Positions 1 through 8,884 of a stretch of DNA of 59,582 nt are shown piece after piece. The notes below the pieces were generated by a model. It searched no databases, was not told the DNA's origin, and saw only the letters and a list, made by a program, of their open reading frames with translations. Within the stretch, counting starts at the first letter, position 1. Each line of letters begins with the position of its first letter. The DNA is from Anaerolineae bacterium (lineage in GTDB: Bacteria; Chloroflexota; Anaerolineae; J036; Brachytrichaceae), in NCBI GenBank assembly GCA_947476335.1, contig CANJQH010000014.1:1-59582 (forward strand). The letters run 5' to 3'. The translations under genes and the position numbers were made by a program.

Positions 1-148
1 GTAGGCAAGGTTCGCACAGGGCAGACGCTCACAAGTTTTGCCTGGACGAACTACTAAGTTCCTGTCCATAAGTTTTGTCCGGCAGATTCGCCTCCCCCGC
101 AAAGCGGGGGAGGCGAATCTGCCGCCAGAACTTTTGGCGACTCACTTA
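1..148. repeat. Left terminal inverted repeat of the window
   Basis: The first 148 bases are the exact reverse complement of the last 148 bases (59435-59582). The outer 54 bases occur only at the two ends; the inner part is a copy of family A (55-148). Weaker similarity, roughly 80 percent by eye, continues inward to about position 205. The outer part can fold on itself (GGCAA near base 4 against TTGCC near base 39). This may be a contig boundary at a repeat longer than the assembly k-mer, the edge of an invertible segment, or a replicon end; the sequence alone cannot decide. Confidence 0.9.
55..148 (+). mobile_element. Family A palindromic element, copy A1 (MITE-like)
   Basis: About 90 bp between TA dinucleotides at 55-56 and 147-148. 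The outer arms are similar but not identical (AAGTTCCTGTCC against AAGTGAGTCGCC on the other strand). The inner arms are fully complementary around a central CCCGC-AAA-GCGGG. There is no coding capacity. Four other copies lie in this window. The TA flanks and small palindromic form fit a non-autonomous element of the IS630/Tc1-mariner type, but family membership is inference. It sits inside a degraded family C repeat. Confidence 0.75.
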
Positions 149-243
149 GCCCAGACCATAGGGTCTGTGTGGCTTGGCCACGCATACGCCATGCCCTAAA
201 TTTCGCCCTCAACGGTGGATGCGCCCCATCGGGCGCATCCCGG
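149..243. other. Gene-free stretch with degraded family C repeat
   Basis: Between element A1 and the glycosyltransferase stop codon. It contains an imperfect AGACC/GGTCT hairpin, and a 7-bp inverted pair GATGCGC/GCGCATC just before the stop that could serve as a transcription terminator for the minus-strand operon. It resembles the mirror-image DNA at 59378-59434. No gene was seen. Confidence 0.5.
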
Positions 244-2586
244 CTATTTCACATCTATGCGCGCCGCCGCGTCCGGCAGTGGTGCGCTGGCCGCATCGAC
301 GCCGGGCATGCGCGCAAAATCACCCTGCGGCTTGTACAGGCCGAGCCTGATCGTCCATGGCCCGGCTGGCGCATCGGCTGGCAGCGTGATGCGATGCACG
401 TCGACGACCTCGTCTCCGCTGCGCCACCAGCGTGCTGTGAAGTCGCCCGCCGCCGCCGGCCCGTCGGCCTGCGCGACCAGTGTGTCGCCAGCGTAGAGGT
501 GCACGAATACGGTGTAGTCCTCGGTGAAGTCGGCACTGGCGTGCCAGCGCAGCGTCACCTGCAGCGCATCACCCGCGCGCGCGACGTCGGTGGCCAGCAG
601 GTCGGCGCGTTCGAAGCGCGCCAGCGGCGTCGATATGGCTGGCGCGTTTGATGAAATCTGCGTCGGCGAGTACGCCGCGACGACATAGTTCGGCCGCCCG
701 ATCAGCTGACCCGTGCCGTCGCTGGTTTCAAGGAAGTGGCCGTGTGTATCGATGAAGCCGACGTCGATGGCGAGCGCGCTCTGTACGAGCTGCGGCGTTG
801 CCTCACCGCGCAGTGAGAAGTCGTCGGGCAGGCGCACGCGAATGTGTTCGACGACGACTTTGCCCGGGCGCCAGACGCGCATCGAATACATGCCCCCGCC
901 GCCGATTGATTTGTAGAACGCCGTTGCCGTTGGATTTGTCGCCGGCTTTTGCAACACACGCATGAACAGCGTAAGCTCGTCCGGCAGCGCTGTGAGCGCC
1001 TGCATGTAGAGTGTGACGTCGAGCACGCGGTCGGCGCCAACGCGGCCGTTCGGTGTATTTACACGGTAGCCGATCCAGCGAATCTGTTGGTCGAAGTACA
1101 GCTCGGTTGGCGTATAGCCAGCGGGGATCGCGGCGTCGTTCGCCAGTCGCTCGGGCAGGGCAAAGGCGGGGCGGATGACGAAGAACGGCACGGCGCAGGT
1201 GAGCGTCGCCAGCAGCGCGCACAGCCCGGCGACGATGGTCCGGCGTACGCGCTCAGTTGCGCGCAGCAGCGCCAGCATGCGCAGTAGTCCGAGTGCCCAC
1301 AGCGCCGATATGGTAGTGATGATGGGAAAGAGCAGGCGCCCCTGGCTGGCCAGTGTGAGCGACGTCCAGCGCAGCAGAGCGATGAAAGTGACGGCGAGCA
1401 CGATGGTGCACAGCGCCACGATTTCGAAGGAGGTCACGAGAGGATTTGAATCTGTGAAGCTTTGCGTCTGCGCGTTGTTGCGTGTGAGCATGGCATCGCG
1501 CATGATGAAGACGAGCCCGACGCTGCTGAGCGCGAGCAGCACTTCGAGTGCGTCATAGATCGGCGTCGGCAGCGCAATGTTCACTGCGCCGAACAGGCCC
1601 CAGTAGGCCATGTAGAAGCCCTCCCATTCGCCCAGCAGCTGCAGCGCGCTCGGCGCCGTTGCACGCAGCCCGGCGACTTCGGCCATGCGCTGGGTGCCGG
1701 TCGGGTCACCGTAGAGAAGTGCGTTGCGCACGTACCACCAGCCGGCGATGACGAGAATGGGAATCACGATTGCAGCTGCGTGCGCGAGCATTCGTCGTCC
1801 GTTGTCTGTCGTCCGCCGTTGGTCTGTCATCACCCGCAGCAGCACGGCGGATGGAATGATGGCAGCGAGGACGAGACCGGAGACTTTCGTCAGCGCGGCG
1901 CAGCCGAGCACGAGGCCAAGCAGCAGTGAGCGGCGCAGCGTGGGTGCTGCGCTGATCTGTCGTGCGCCGAGCAGCAGCGCGCACGATGCGAGTGCGGTGG
2001 CGAGCGTGTCGTTGTTCACGCTGGACATGATGTGCACGAACATCGGGTTGAAGGCGACGAGGCTGGCGGCGAGCGCCGGCGCGCGCTTGTCGGGGGTCAG
2101 TATGGCGGCGAGCGCCCACGCTGCGCACACGGCGACTGCGCCGCATGCAATGCCGACGAAGCGCAGCGCAGTCCATGCCAGCACACTGCCCGTGGGCAGC
2201 GCCGCCGCTGGTGCTGGTGCTGGCGCGTGTTGCATTTGGTTGAAATTGTCGAAAGCGTCGGCGCGGCCCTGGCGCGCATGGGCATTGAAGCGATGCACGA
2301 GCGCGAAGTCGCTGCGATCGAACAGTTGTGCGAGCACGGCCAGCAGTGCGTAGTAAAGCGGCGGCTGGCTGCCTTCCTGCTGCCATGGCGCCTGCTCCAT
2401 GCTCAGTCCTGAGCGCTGCACGGGCAATGCGCCGCCGTTTGCCAGATGTTGTGCGAAGGCTACGTGTAGTGGTTCGTCGGAAACTTCGAAGGCTGGTGTG
2501 ATGAGCGCGTAGAGCGTTGCCAGCGCGAAGTAGGCGGCTACGATCCAGCGCAGCGTGCGCGGGAAGAATTTTTTCGCGATTGTCAT
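244..2586 (-). CDS. ArnT/PMT-like GT-C membrane glycosyltransferase
   Basis: A 780-residue multi-spanning membrane protein. The first transmembrane helix is followed by a loop with an acidic pair (FEVSDEPLHVAFAQHLANGG), where GT-C/GT39 enzymes hold their catalytic acidic residue. About ten further hydrophobic helices fill residues 130-460. The last 300 residues form a soluble beta-rich domain that probably faces outside. Family members transfer sugars from polyprenyl-phosphate carriers to cell-envelope acceptors. It is the last gene of an operon with two MFS transporters, 41 bp after the second. The substrate cannot be read from the sequence. A function as an envelope glycosyltransferase is likely; the exact reaction is unknown. 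Confidence 0.75.
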   Translation of the reverse strand: MTIAKKFFPRTLRWIVAAYFALATLYALITPAFEVSDEPLHVAFAQHLANGGALPVQRSGLSMEQAPWQQEGSQPPLYYALLAVLAQLFDRSDFALVHRFNAHARQGRADAFDNFNQMQHAPAPAPAAALPTGSVLAWTALRFVGIACGAVAVCAAWALAAILTPDKRAPALAASLVAFNPMFVHIMSSVNNDTLATALASCALLLGARQISAAPTLRRSLLLGLVLGCAALTKVSGLVLAAIIPSAVLLRVMTDQRRTTDNGRRMLAHAAAIVIPILVIAGWWYVRNALLYGDPTGTQRMAEVAGLRATAPSALQLLGEWEGFYMAYWGLFGAVNIALPTPIYDALEVLLALSSVGLVFIMRDAMLTRNNAQTQSFTDSNPLVTSFEIVALCTIVLAVTFIALLRWTSLTLASQGRLLFPIITTISALWALGLLRMLALLRATERVRRTIVAGLCALLATLTCAVPFFVIRPAFALPERLANDAAIPAGYTPTELYFDQQIRWIGYRVNTPNGRVGADRVLDVTLYMQALTALPDELTLFMRVLQKPATNPTATAFYKSIGGGGMYSMRVWRPGKVVVEHIRVRLPDDFSLRGEATPQLVQSALAIDVGFIDTHGHFLETSDGTGQLIGRPNYVVAAYSPTQISSNAPAISTPLARFERADLLATDVARAGDALQVTLRWHASADFTEDYTVFVHLYAGDTLVAQADGPAAAGDFTARWWRSGDEVVDVHRITLPADAPAGPWTIRLGLYKPQGDFARMPGVDAASAPLPDAAARIDVK

Positions 2587-2627
2587 GACAAGTGCTCAGG
2601 CCAGTCGATTATTTATCACGAAATGAG

Positions 2628-3845
2628 TTACACCACTGTGCTTGTGCGCCGCTGCTGCAGCATTTCTGGCACCAGGATCAGCGATGCTGCTGCGATCATT
2701 CCCGCACAGACGAGGCCCATCGTCGAGATGGGCACGCCGTCCACCAGTTGAAAGGCGAGGAACGGCGCGATGATGCCGCGCACGCCGGTGAAGAACGTGT
2801 GCACCGACATGTATTCGGCGACGTGCTGTGGCGGCGAGAATTTTGTCACCCACAGGCTCCATGCGAGTTCGCCGCCGGCTGCTGCTGCGCCGAAGACGAT
2901 GGCACTGGCAAATAGTCCTGCGTCGCTGGAGCCGATGAAGAACCCTGCCGTGCCGATGGCGAAGCCGAGGTTCAGTACGATGCGCATCGCGAAGAAATTC
3001 ATGCGGTCGAAAAGGCGGCCCCACAGCGGTGTGAGCACGATGCGCACCAGGCTGGGCACGACGATGGTGAACAGCGCAATGCGCTGTGGTTCGAGCGCCA
3101 GGCCGTAGCGCGGGTTGGCGAGATATTCGACGCGCAGCGGCACCATCATCAGATTTGCGACGCCCATCAGCATCCACGCCGCGAGTGTGTATCGCAGCGT
3201 GCGATCGGTGCGGATGAAGCGCATTGCGTGGAAAGGGGAGTGGCGCGTCTGGCTTTCGACGGACGGCAGCGGCTGCGTCGGCATGCGACCAATCGCCCAC
3301 GAAGCGAATGCCAGTGCTGCGCCGAATGCGGCGAGCATCCAGCGGAAATAGCCGATGTCTGCCGACAGGATGCGGCCGCCCAGTTCGCCGGCTGCGGCTG
3401 CGACGGCGACGCGGATGACGAGCGCACGAGAGACGAAGTGCCCGCGGCGGCGCGGCTCGTAGTTGGCCTGGTAGGCGAAGGTCAGCAGTGGGATGACGAG
3501 ATTGACGCACGCCATTGCCAGCATTGCGCCGGCTACGTAGATCGGCAGCGTTGGCCATAGGGCAGCGGCGGCGAATCCGGTTGCACCGACGGCGAGGATG
3601 GCAGTGGCGATGCGCGCGGCCGGCTTTCTCGAGCGCGCTGCGAGCGGCACCAGCCACATTGTTGCCAGCAGGCCGATGTTGCCGCCGGCGGCGAGGAGCG
3701 ATTTTGAAAACGCATCGGCGTGCAGTGCGCGCACTGCGATCAGAATCAGAAAGGTCGACGATGCGCTGTCGATCATGCCGGCGGAAACTGAGCGCAAGCG
3801 ATCGTAAAGATACGTGAGGCGGGTGTTTTCCGTGGGAATGTTCAT
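2628..3845 (-). CDS. Major facilitator superfamily transporter
   Basis: A 405-residue, roughly 12-helix membrane protein starting MNIPTENTRLTYLYDRLRSV. Its ATG overlaps the stop codon of the preceding MFS gene as ATGA (3842-3845), so the two are probably translationally coupled. An upstream in-frame extension into the neighbouring gene was rejected for that reason. It is a diverged paralogue of the neighbour, with a similar start and a similar central charged loop (RFIRTDRTLRYTLAAW). The pair could act as a heterodimer or as exporters for a shared substrate. Substrate unknown. Confidence 0.8.
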   Translation of the reverse strand: MNIPTENTRLTYLYDRLRSVSAGMIDSASSTFLILIAVRALHADAFSKSLLAAGGNIGLLATMWLVPLAARSRKPAARIATAILAVGATGFAAAALWPTLPIYVAGAMLAMACVNLVIPLLTFAYQANYEPRRRGHFVSRALVIRVAVAAAAGELGGRILSADIGYFRWMLAAFGAALAFASWAIGRMPTQPLPSVESQTRHSPFHAMRFIRTDRTLRYTLAAWMLMGVANLMMVPLRVEYLANPRYGLALEPQRIALFTIVVPSLVRIVLTPLWGRLFDRMNFFAMRIVLNLGFAIGTAGFFIGSSDAGLFASAIVFGAAAAGGELAWSLWVTKFSPPQHVAEYMSVHTFFTGVRGIIAPFLAFQLVDGVPISTMGLVCAGMIAAASLILVPEMLQQRRTSTVV

Positions 3846-5110
3846 GCGTTTCGCACACGACGCAGTGCCAGCACGGCGAGTGCGAGCACGATGAGTTCGA
3901 GCCCGAACAGCGCTGTGTAGTTGTCGAAGCGAAGCGCGCCGACGGGCAGCTCGAAGCCATGCAGCGCATCCAGCAGTGCGCCGAAGACGATCGGCGCAAT
4001 GCCGGCGGTGACGTTGACGATCATTGAGTAGGCGGCGAAACCAGTGGCGTTGTTGTCGCTCGTGGCGAGCGTGTTCATTGTCAGGCGTGTGTTGAACAAT
4101 TCGAAAAGCCACGCGAAGCATTCGGTGACGACGAGCAGCACTGGTGCGACGATGACGCCCAGCGATGCGCCGCTGGCGGCGAGCAACGCCCAGATCAGCA
4201 CAGAGATCGTCCACCATGCGAGAGTGATGCCGAGGAAGGGTTTGCTGCCAGTGCGGTCGAGCCGATTGCGCACCCAGGCCATGGTGAAGATGACGAGCAG
4301 TGAGGCGGACGCGCTCAGCCATAGCAGCGTGCTGTCGGACAGGCCGATGCGCGTGCGGGCATAGACGGTGACGAACGCGCCAGCACCGAGGTTGATGATC
4401 TGGGCCAGCGCCGAGAAGGCCACGATTTTGCGAAAATTTGGCTCGCGCAGCACTGCGCGCACACTGGGGCGCGGCGCCGGCGATGTGGCGTGTTCTGCCG
4501 GCATCTGCGGTGATGGGATGCGGTTTAGATAAAACAAGCTGGCCACTGCGGCAAGTTCGCCGACGAGGAAGACTTCGGCATAGTCATGCGGCGATCCCTG
4601 CGCGAGCAGCAGCCCGGACAGTGCCAGGCCAAGTAGCGAGGTGATGTTCATGAAGAAGCGGTCGCGCGCCAGGAATTCTCCACGCTGTGTGGCTGGGATC
4701 AGCGCTGACATCCATGGCAGCCAGGCAACGACGGCCATGGAGCGCAGCATGGTGAAGAGTGCGATCATCACCAGCACAAGGATCACCGCAAGCGGCTTTC
4801 CGATTGAATCTGCGATGAACGGCATCAAGATCATCGGTGCGAAGACGGCGGTGCGCATGCCCCAGCCAAACATCATCAGGCGCCGATGGCCGACGCGTTC
4901 GACGAAGCGTGACATCGGCAGTTGCAGTACCGCCATGAGCGGGTTCAAACCGGCCAGCAGCCCGAGCGCCAGCGATGGGGCACCGAGGGAGCGCATGAAA
5001 AGGACCAGCGGGCTGGTCATGCACATCTGCCATGCGACGGTGCTGAGCGAGTCGAAGATGATGATGTTGCGCAGGCGTGGATCGGGCTCTGATTCGTTTT
5101 CGGTCGACAT
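3842..5110 (-). CDS. Major facilitator superfamily transporter
   Basis: A 422-residue, 12-helix protein starting MSTENESEPDPRLRNIIIFD. The loop after helix 2 contains a basic MFS motif (SRFVERVGHRRLMMFGWGMR). The first gene of a three-gene minus-strand operon with a second MFS protein and a GT-C glycosyltransferase. An alternative start at 5143 would add 11 residues. I prefer 5110 because the extension is short, unconserved in type and crosses a TAACAT sequence that could be the -10 box. Substrate unknown; a role in moving an envelope precursor or sugar is inferred only from the linked glycosyltransferase. Confidence 0.8.
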   Translation of the reverse strand: MSTENESEPDPRLRNIIIFDSLSTVAWQMCMTSPLVLFMRSLGAPSLALGLLAGLNPLMAVLQLPMSRFVERVGHRRLMMFGWGMRTAVFAPMILMPFIADSIGKPLAVILVLVMIALFTMLRSMAVVAWLPWMSALIPATQRGEFLARDRFFMNITSLLGLALSGLLLAQGSPHDYAEVFLVGELAAVASLFYLNRIPSPQMPAEHATSPAPRPSVRAVLREPNFRKIVAFSALAQIINLGAGAFVTVYARTRIGLSDSTLLWLSASASLLVIFTMAWVRNRLDRTGSKPFLGITLAWWTISVLIWALLAASGASLGVIVAPVLLVVTECFAWLFELFNTRLTMNTLATSDNNATGFAAYSMIVNVTAGIAPIVFGALLDALHGFELPVGALRFDNYTALFGLELIVLALAVLALRRVRNA

Positions 5111-5238
5111 GATCGGCGTGCGGCGAGATGTTAGCACGAGCATGACTTGCGCGCTGTGGTGCTCGCGTGTATTTTGCGCAACCTATACGAGGGGTGAATC
5201 GCGATGTGCCTCACATCGGCCGATTCGCATTTGAGACA

Positions 5239-5257
5239 GCTGCTCGGGGGGCGAGCA
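5239..5257 (+). promoter_or_regulatory. Hairpin in the 5' leader of the small gene at 5282
   Basis: CTGCTCG and CGAGCAG form a 7-bp stem around a G-rich loop, 24 bases before the start codon and upstream of the Shine-Dalgarno sequence. It could shape the leader of the mRNA. No regulator is known. Confidence 0.35.
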
Positions 5258-5281
5258 GTTGTCGCGCATGGGGAGGGAAAC

Positions 5282-5527
5282 ATGACGGCACGTGTGCTTG
5301 TGCAGGGAGTCGTGAAACGTCTGGCGCGCCGTTCGCGGCGGTCGGAAGTGGAAGGGGCTCTGCTGGAGCTTGATTCGCAAACGTGGGTATTCGTTCCGCT
5401 GGAAGCCGGTGACGCGGTTCCGCAGCTGGGTGAGAAAGTGACGGCATGGACGACGCTGCACCACCTGCGGCAGGCGCTGATGGAAAAGAACAAGCGCACC
5501 ACAAAAGTGATGCGCTTGTCTGAATGA
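5282..5527 (+). CDS. Small conserved-type protein of unknown function
   Basis: 81 residues (MTARVLVQGVVKRLARRSRR...). The ATG is chosen because GGAGGG lies five bases upstream; an earlier ATG at 5204 lacks a ribosome site. The sequence alternates basic and beta-prone stretches (ALLELDSQTWVFVPLEAGDAVPQLGEKVTAW), compatible with a small nucleic-acid-binding beta-barrel, but no family is recognised. Its stop codon overlaps the 3' end of the convergent tRNA-Lys by three bases. It has no membrane segment or signal peptide. Confidence 0.6.
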   Translation: MTARVLVQGVVKRLARRSRRSEVEGALLELDSQTWVFVPLEAGDAVPQLGEKVTAWTTLHHLRQALMEKNKRTTKVMRLSE

Positions 5528-5597
5528 GCCGCGTAGGACTTGAACCTACAACCCATTGATTAAGAGTCAATTGCTCTGCCAATTGAGCTAGCGGCCC
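5525..5597 (-). tRNA. tRNA-Lys (anticodon CTT)
   Basis: The reverse strand folds into a full cloverleaf of 73 nt. The acceptor pairs GGGCCGC with GCGGCTC, followed by discriminator A. The D arm contains AGCTCAATTGGCAGAGC, the anticodon stem ATTGA/TCAAT encloses the loop CTCTTAA with anticodon CTT, and the T arm has GTAGG/CCTAC around TTCAAGT. No CCA is encoded. It reads toward the 81-residue gene, sharing three bases with its stop. Confidence 0.95.
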
Positions 5598-5687
5598 GAA
5601 CGAACAGAAGTATACGCATACCGATGATTTTTGCAAGGGGGTAATTATCGTTTTAAGGACGAGCCGCTGCCTTAGGGTGCATTCGCT

Positions 5688-5936
5688 GTTTGGGGCGAAC
5701 GTTGACCGCGCGTCGCTGCGCCGCCACCACCCGGGGCTTCCGCACCTTCGGTGCTTGGCCCCGGGCTGGGGAAGCGACCGCCCCTGCGGGGCGAGGGGCT
5801 GGTTTGCTGCGGTGGACGGCGCCTCCGGCGCTCATGTGCCACGGAAAAAGCGCCGAAGGTGCGACGCTGCCCCAGCCCGGACCTCAGTCCGAGTCCAGGT
5901 GACAGCCGCCGCCATTTCGTGAAATTCGCCCCAAAC
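5688..5936 (+). repeat. Family C GC-rich interspersed repeat, copy C1
   Basis: This 249-bp block begins GTTTGGGGCGAA and ends with its exact inverse TTCGCCCCAAAC. Inside are several GC hairpins, and a section (about 5800-5900) that matches the reverse complement of 50840-50998 with scattered mismatches. It fills most of the gene-free stretch 5598-5988 between tRNA-Lys and the helicase gene. No coding region is supported; the short open frames in it differ between copies. Confidence 0.65.
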
Positions 5937-5971
5937 GGCGCAGGCGCCCCGCCGTACTCCGTATGGGTTGA

Positions 5972-5982
5972 TACGCTAGACT
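5972..5982 (+). promoter_or_regulatory. -10 box of a probably leaderless helicase transcript
   Basis: TAGACT lies with only six bases (CGCCGC) before the ATG at 5989, so transcription would begin at or next to the start codon. No Shine-Dalgarno sequence is present. The same layout precedes several other genes in this window. Confidence 0.45.
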
Positions 5983-5988
5983 CGCCGC

Positions 5989-8280
5989 ATGAGCGCGCCC
6001 GAACCCAAAGTCATCACCGGCGTGCTGGAGCGCATCACGTTCCAGAACGAAGAGAACGGCTATACCGTGGCGAAGCTGTTGCCCGACAGCCGCGAACAAC
6101 GTGGGCAGGATTCGCTTGCTACAGTGATCGGCCCTCTCGCCGGCGCCATGCCCGGTGAGGCACTCGAACTCACCGGGCACTGGCAGCATCACGACCAGCA
6201 TGGCTGGCAGTTCGTCGTCCATTCGTACAAATCAGTGCTGCCGGCTACGGCCACCGGCATTCGCAAATATCTCGGCAGCGGGCTGATCAAAGGAATTGGC
6301 CCGCGCACGGCCGAGAAAATCGTTGCGCATTTCGATGTCGATACGCTTCAGGTATTCGATACAGCGCCGGACCGTCTGCGCGATGTGCCCGGCATCGGTG
6401 CGAAGACTGTGGCGAAGATCATCGCTGCGTGGACCGAGCAGAAGGCGATCAAAGATGTCATGATCTTTTTGCAGGGCCATGGCGTGTCGACCAGCCTGGC
6501 GGTTCGCATTTACAAGCAGTACAAGGACGCGTCGATCACCATCGCGAAGAATCAGCCGTACCGGCTGGCGCGGGAAGTGCACGGCATCGGCTTCAAGACG
6601 GCCGACAAAATTGCGCTGGCGATGGGCGTACGGCTCGACGACCCGGAGCGGCTCAAGGCTGGCGTGTTATTTGCGCTGAGCGAGGCGTCGGATGAAGGCC
6701 ACACATTTCAGCCGCGGGTGCAGCTGTCTGAGCGCGCCGCTGAGCTGCTCGGTGTCGAGGCCGTGCAGGTTTTTCAGGCGATCGATGCGCTGATCACTGA
6801 AAACGGCGCACATGCCGAAGCGCTGCATCGCACTGATGACGGCTCGTATGAAAATGTTCCCCTGGCTGCGTCGCGTCTGCGGCTCGGTGAACCTGCGGCC
6901 GAATATGGCGCACCCGCTGAGTCCGCTATTTATTTGCTGCCGTTTTTTCATGCCGAAGAGGGCATCGCTCGTCAGCTCGCCCGCCTGCGCCGTCCACCCA
7001 TCGACTTGCTGACGGAATTTCAAACGGTCGATTTTGATGTGGTGTTCAGCTGGCTTGATGCAACTGAAAAAATGATGCTGGCTGATAAACAGAAAGAGGG
7101 CGTGGTCATGGCGCTGACGCAGCCGGTCAGTGTGCTGACGGGCGGGCCGGGTACGGGAAAGACGACGAGCATGCGCGCGCTGATTCGCGTGCTGCAGGCC
7201 AAGCGCAAGCGCATCGTGCTTGCGGCGCCGACCGGTCGCGCGGCCAAACGCCTGAGCGAGGCGACCGGCCTTGAGGCGAAAACGCTGCACCGGCTGCTGG
7301 CAATTCGCCCCGGTGGCAAGCCGCAATTTGATGCGGATGCGCCGCTGCCGGCTGACATCGTCATCGTCGACGAAACCAGCATGCTCGATACGCTGCTGAT
7401 GAATACGCTGTTGAAGGCGGTGGCGACGGGCGCACATGTGCTGTTCGTCGGCGATGCAGATCAGCTGCCGAGCGTCGGCGCGGGCAATGTGCTGGCGGAT
7501 CTCATCGCATCGGAAAGTCTGCCTGTGGTGCGGCTCGAGCAGATTTTTCGTCAGAGCGAGTCGAGCGCGATTGCAGTGAATGCGCATCGCATCAACAGCG
7601 GACAAATGCCACTGACTGGTGGTGAGATCGCAGATTTCTTTTTATTTGCTGAAGACGATGCAGAGGCGGCGGCGGCACTGGTGGTTGATCTAGTGGCGCG
7701 ACGCATTCCAGCAAAATTCGGCATGCGCGCGATGGACATTCAGGTGCTTGCGCCGATGCACAACGGCAAATGTGGTGTGGCGTGGTTGAACAGCGCGCTG
7801 CAGGCGGCGCTGAATCCTCCCTCGGACGACAAGCCGCAGAAAGTATTCGGCAATCGAACTTTCCGACAGGGCGACAAAGTGCTGCAGATGCGGAACAACT
7901 ACGACATGGATGTGTTCAACGGCGACGGCGGCATGATCATGCGCATCGACAGCGTCGATCAGGTCGTGGCGGTGCAGCTTGAGGACGATCGCATCATCGA
8001 ATACGATTTCACCGATTTGGATCAGCTTACGCTGGCGTACGCGATTTCGATTCATAAGTCGCAGGGGTCAGAATATCCGTGTGTGGTCATGCCGATGGTG
8101 ATGAGCCATTTCATGATGCTTGAGCGCAAATTGATTTATACGGGCCTGACGCGCGCGCGCAAACTAGCCGTGCTGGTGGGCAGTCGCAAGGCGATCGGGA
8201 TTGCCGTGCGCAACGGCGGTGCGAGTGGGGCGGGCCGCATGACTGGGCTGCGAGCGCGGATGAGGCAGAACAACACGTAA
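5989..8280 (+). CDS. recD2: RecD2-type ATP-dependent DNA helicase
   Basis: 763 residues, the normal length for RecD2 in organisms lacking RecBC. In order: an N-terminal beta-barrel (VITGVLERITFQNEENGYTV), tandem helix-hairpin-helix segments (around residues 85-210), Walker A GGPGTGKTT at about 384-392, Walker B IVDETSM at about 459, the FVGDADQLPSVGAGNVLADL region, and the C-terminal SF1B motif (AYAISIHKSQGSEYP and LTRARK). Such enzymes unwind DNA 5' to 3' in repair. It stands alone between repeats, with a probable leaderless start. Confidence 0.95.
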   Translation: MSAPEPKVITGVLERITFQNEENGYTVAKLLPDSREQRGQDSLATVIGPLAGAMPGEALELTGHWQHHDQHGWQFVVHSYKSVLPATATGIRKYLGSGLIKGIGPRTAEKIVAHFDVDTLQVFDTAPDRLRDVPGIGAKTVAKIIAAWTEQKAIKDVMIFLQGHGVSTSLAVRIYKQYKDASITIAKNQPYRLAREVHGIGFKTADKIALAMGVRLDDPERLKAGVLFALSEASDEGHTFQPRVQLSERAAELLGVEAVQVFQAIDALITENGAHAEALHRTDDGSYENVPLAASRLRLGEPAAEYGAPAESAIYLLPFFHAEEGIARQLARLRRPPIDLLTEFQTVDFDVVFSWLDATEKMMLADKQKEGVVMALTQPVSVLTGGPGTGKTTSMRALIRVLQAKRKRIVLAAPTGRAAKRLSEATGLEAKTLHRLLAIRPGGKPQFDADAPLPADIVIVDETSMLDTLLMNTLLKAVATGAHVLFVGDADQLPSVGAGNVLADLIASESLPVVRLEQIFRQSESSAIAVNAHRINSGQMPLTGGEIADFFLFAEDDAEAAAALVVDLVARRIPAKFGMRAMDIQVLAPMHNGKCGVAWLNSALQAALNPPSDDKPQKVFGNRTFRQGDKVLQMRNNYDMDVFNGDGGMIMRIDSVDQVVAVQLEDDRIIEYDFTDLDQLTLAYAISIHKSQGSEYPCVVMPMVMSHFMMLERKLIYTGLTRARKLAVLVGSRKAIGIAVRNGGASGAGRMTGLRARMRQNNT

Positions 8281-8445
8281 CAGCACAAAAATTTTTGCGT
8301 CGGCAGCGCCATGATGTGAAGTGCTTCAGCTGCATTAAGCCGTCGAAGATTTGTGCGACGCGGTCCGCGCGTATATGGATTCTGCAGACGATGAATTCGG
8401 CGTGTGCGAACGCGTAGGTGAGCGGCAGCGCGATATAGCCGAACC
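8281..8445. other. Gene-free remnant left of element B1
   Basis: About 165 bp with no complete gene. Both strands have codon-like open stretches. On the minus strand, frame and length continue the truncated oxidoreductase frame once B1 and one target duplication are removed, but the translated sequence does not resemble the expected continuation of a Gfo/Idh domain. It is probably decayed coding DNA joined by deletion. Confidence 0.35.
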
Positions 8446-8557
8446 GTAACTACCCAGGCCCAAATCAGTATTTCCTGCGAAACACGCTATTCCTTCCCTC
8501 TTCAGGGGAAGGAATAGCGTGTTTCGTGTTGGAAAACCAGCTGGCCTGAGTAGGTAC
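8446..8557 (+). mobile_element. Family B palindromic element, copy B1 (IS66-type MITE)
   Basis: 112 bp, beginning GTAACTACCCAGGCCC and ending GGCCTGAGTAGGTAC, with a long inner hairpin (CACGCTATTCC / GGAATAGCGTG). It is flanked by GCCGAACC (8438-8445) and GCCGGACC (8558-8565), a 7-of-8 match and so an aged 8-bp target duplication. It belongs to the CCTTCC-arm subfamily, like B6 and B12. It interrupts or abuts an oxidoreductase fragment. Confidence 0.85.
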
Positions 8558-8653
8558 GCCGGACCTGATACCTGGCGTGGTTGCGAGCATGCATGCGTGA
8601 TGCTGGCCCATCTCTCCGGCGCCGACGAGTGCGAAGCGCAGCGGTTCGGCCAT
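8558..8653 (-). pseudogene. N-terminal fragment of a Gfo/Idh/MocA oxidoreductase
   Basis: Reading from ATG at 8653, the frame gives MAEPLRFALVGAGEMGQHHA and then CMLATTPGIR, the classic first strand and GxGxxG NAD-binding turn of this family. The frame then runs into element B1 after about 32 codons. No continuation resembling the rest of the roughly 330-residue protein follows. It is a truncated gene, probably lost through deletion associated with the repeat. It lies downstream of the solute-binding protein, the usual place for such oxidoreductases. Confidence 0.7.
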
Positions 8654-8681
8654 AGGGGCGGTTATATATCCTGCACAATTT

Positions 8682-8884
8682 CTACGATATGGTGCGGATC
8701 GTGCGTGCTCGGCGCTGGGTGAACGGGCGCGAGAGCACTTCTGTTGCGGCTTTTTCCGCGACGGGAAGTGATGCATTGCCGAGGCCGACGGCAAGTCGGT
8801 AGGCGAATTCATCGCATCGATCGTCGCGGACGCGATTGACCTGCGCTCGATATGTGCGGTGTATGCGATCACTGCGCTGGAAAT
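8682..8884 (-). pseudogene. Coding-like remnant of unknown gene
   Basis: Between the solute-binding protein stop and the oxidoreductase fragment, a minus-strand frame reads RCDEFAYRLAVGLGNASLPV followed by about 25 more residues before a stop at 8682-8684. The codon choice looks like a real gene, but there is no proper start. I do not recognise the family. It could be the 3' end of a gene whose front was deleted. Confidence 0.3.
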
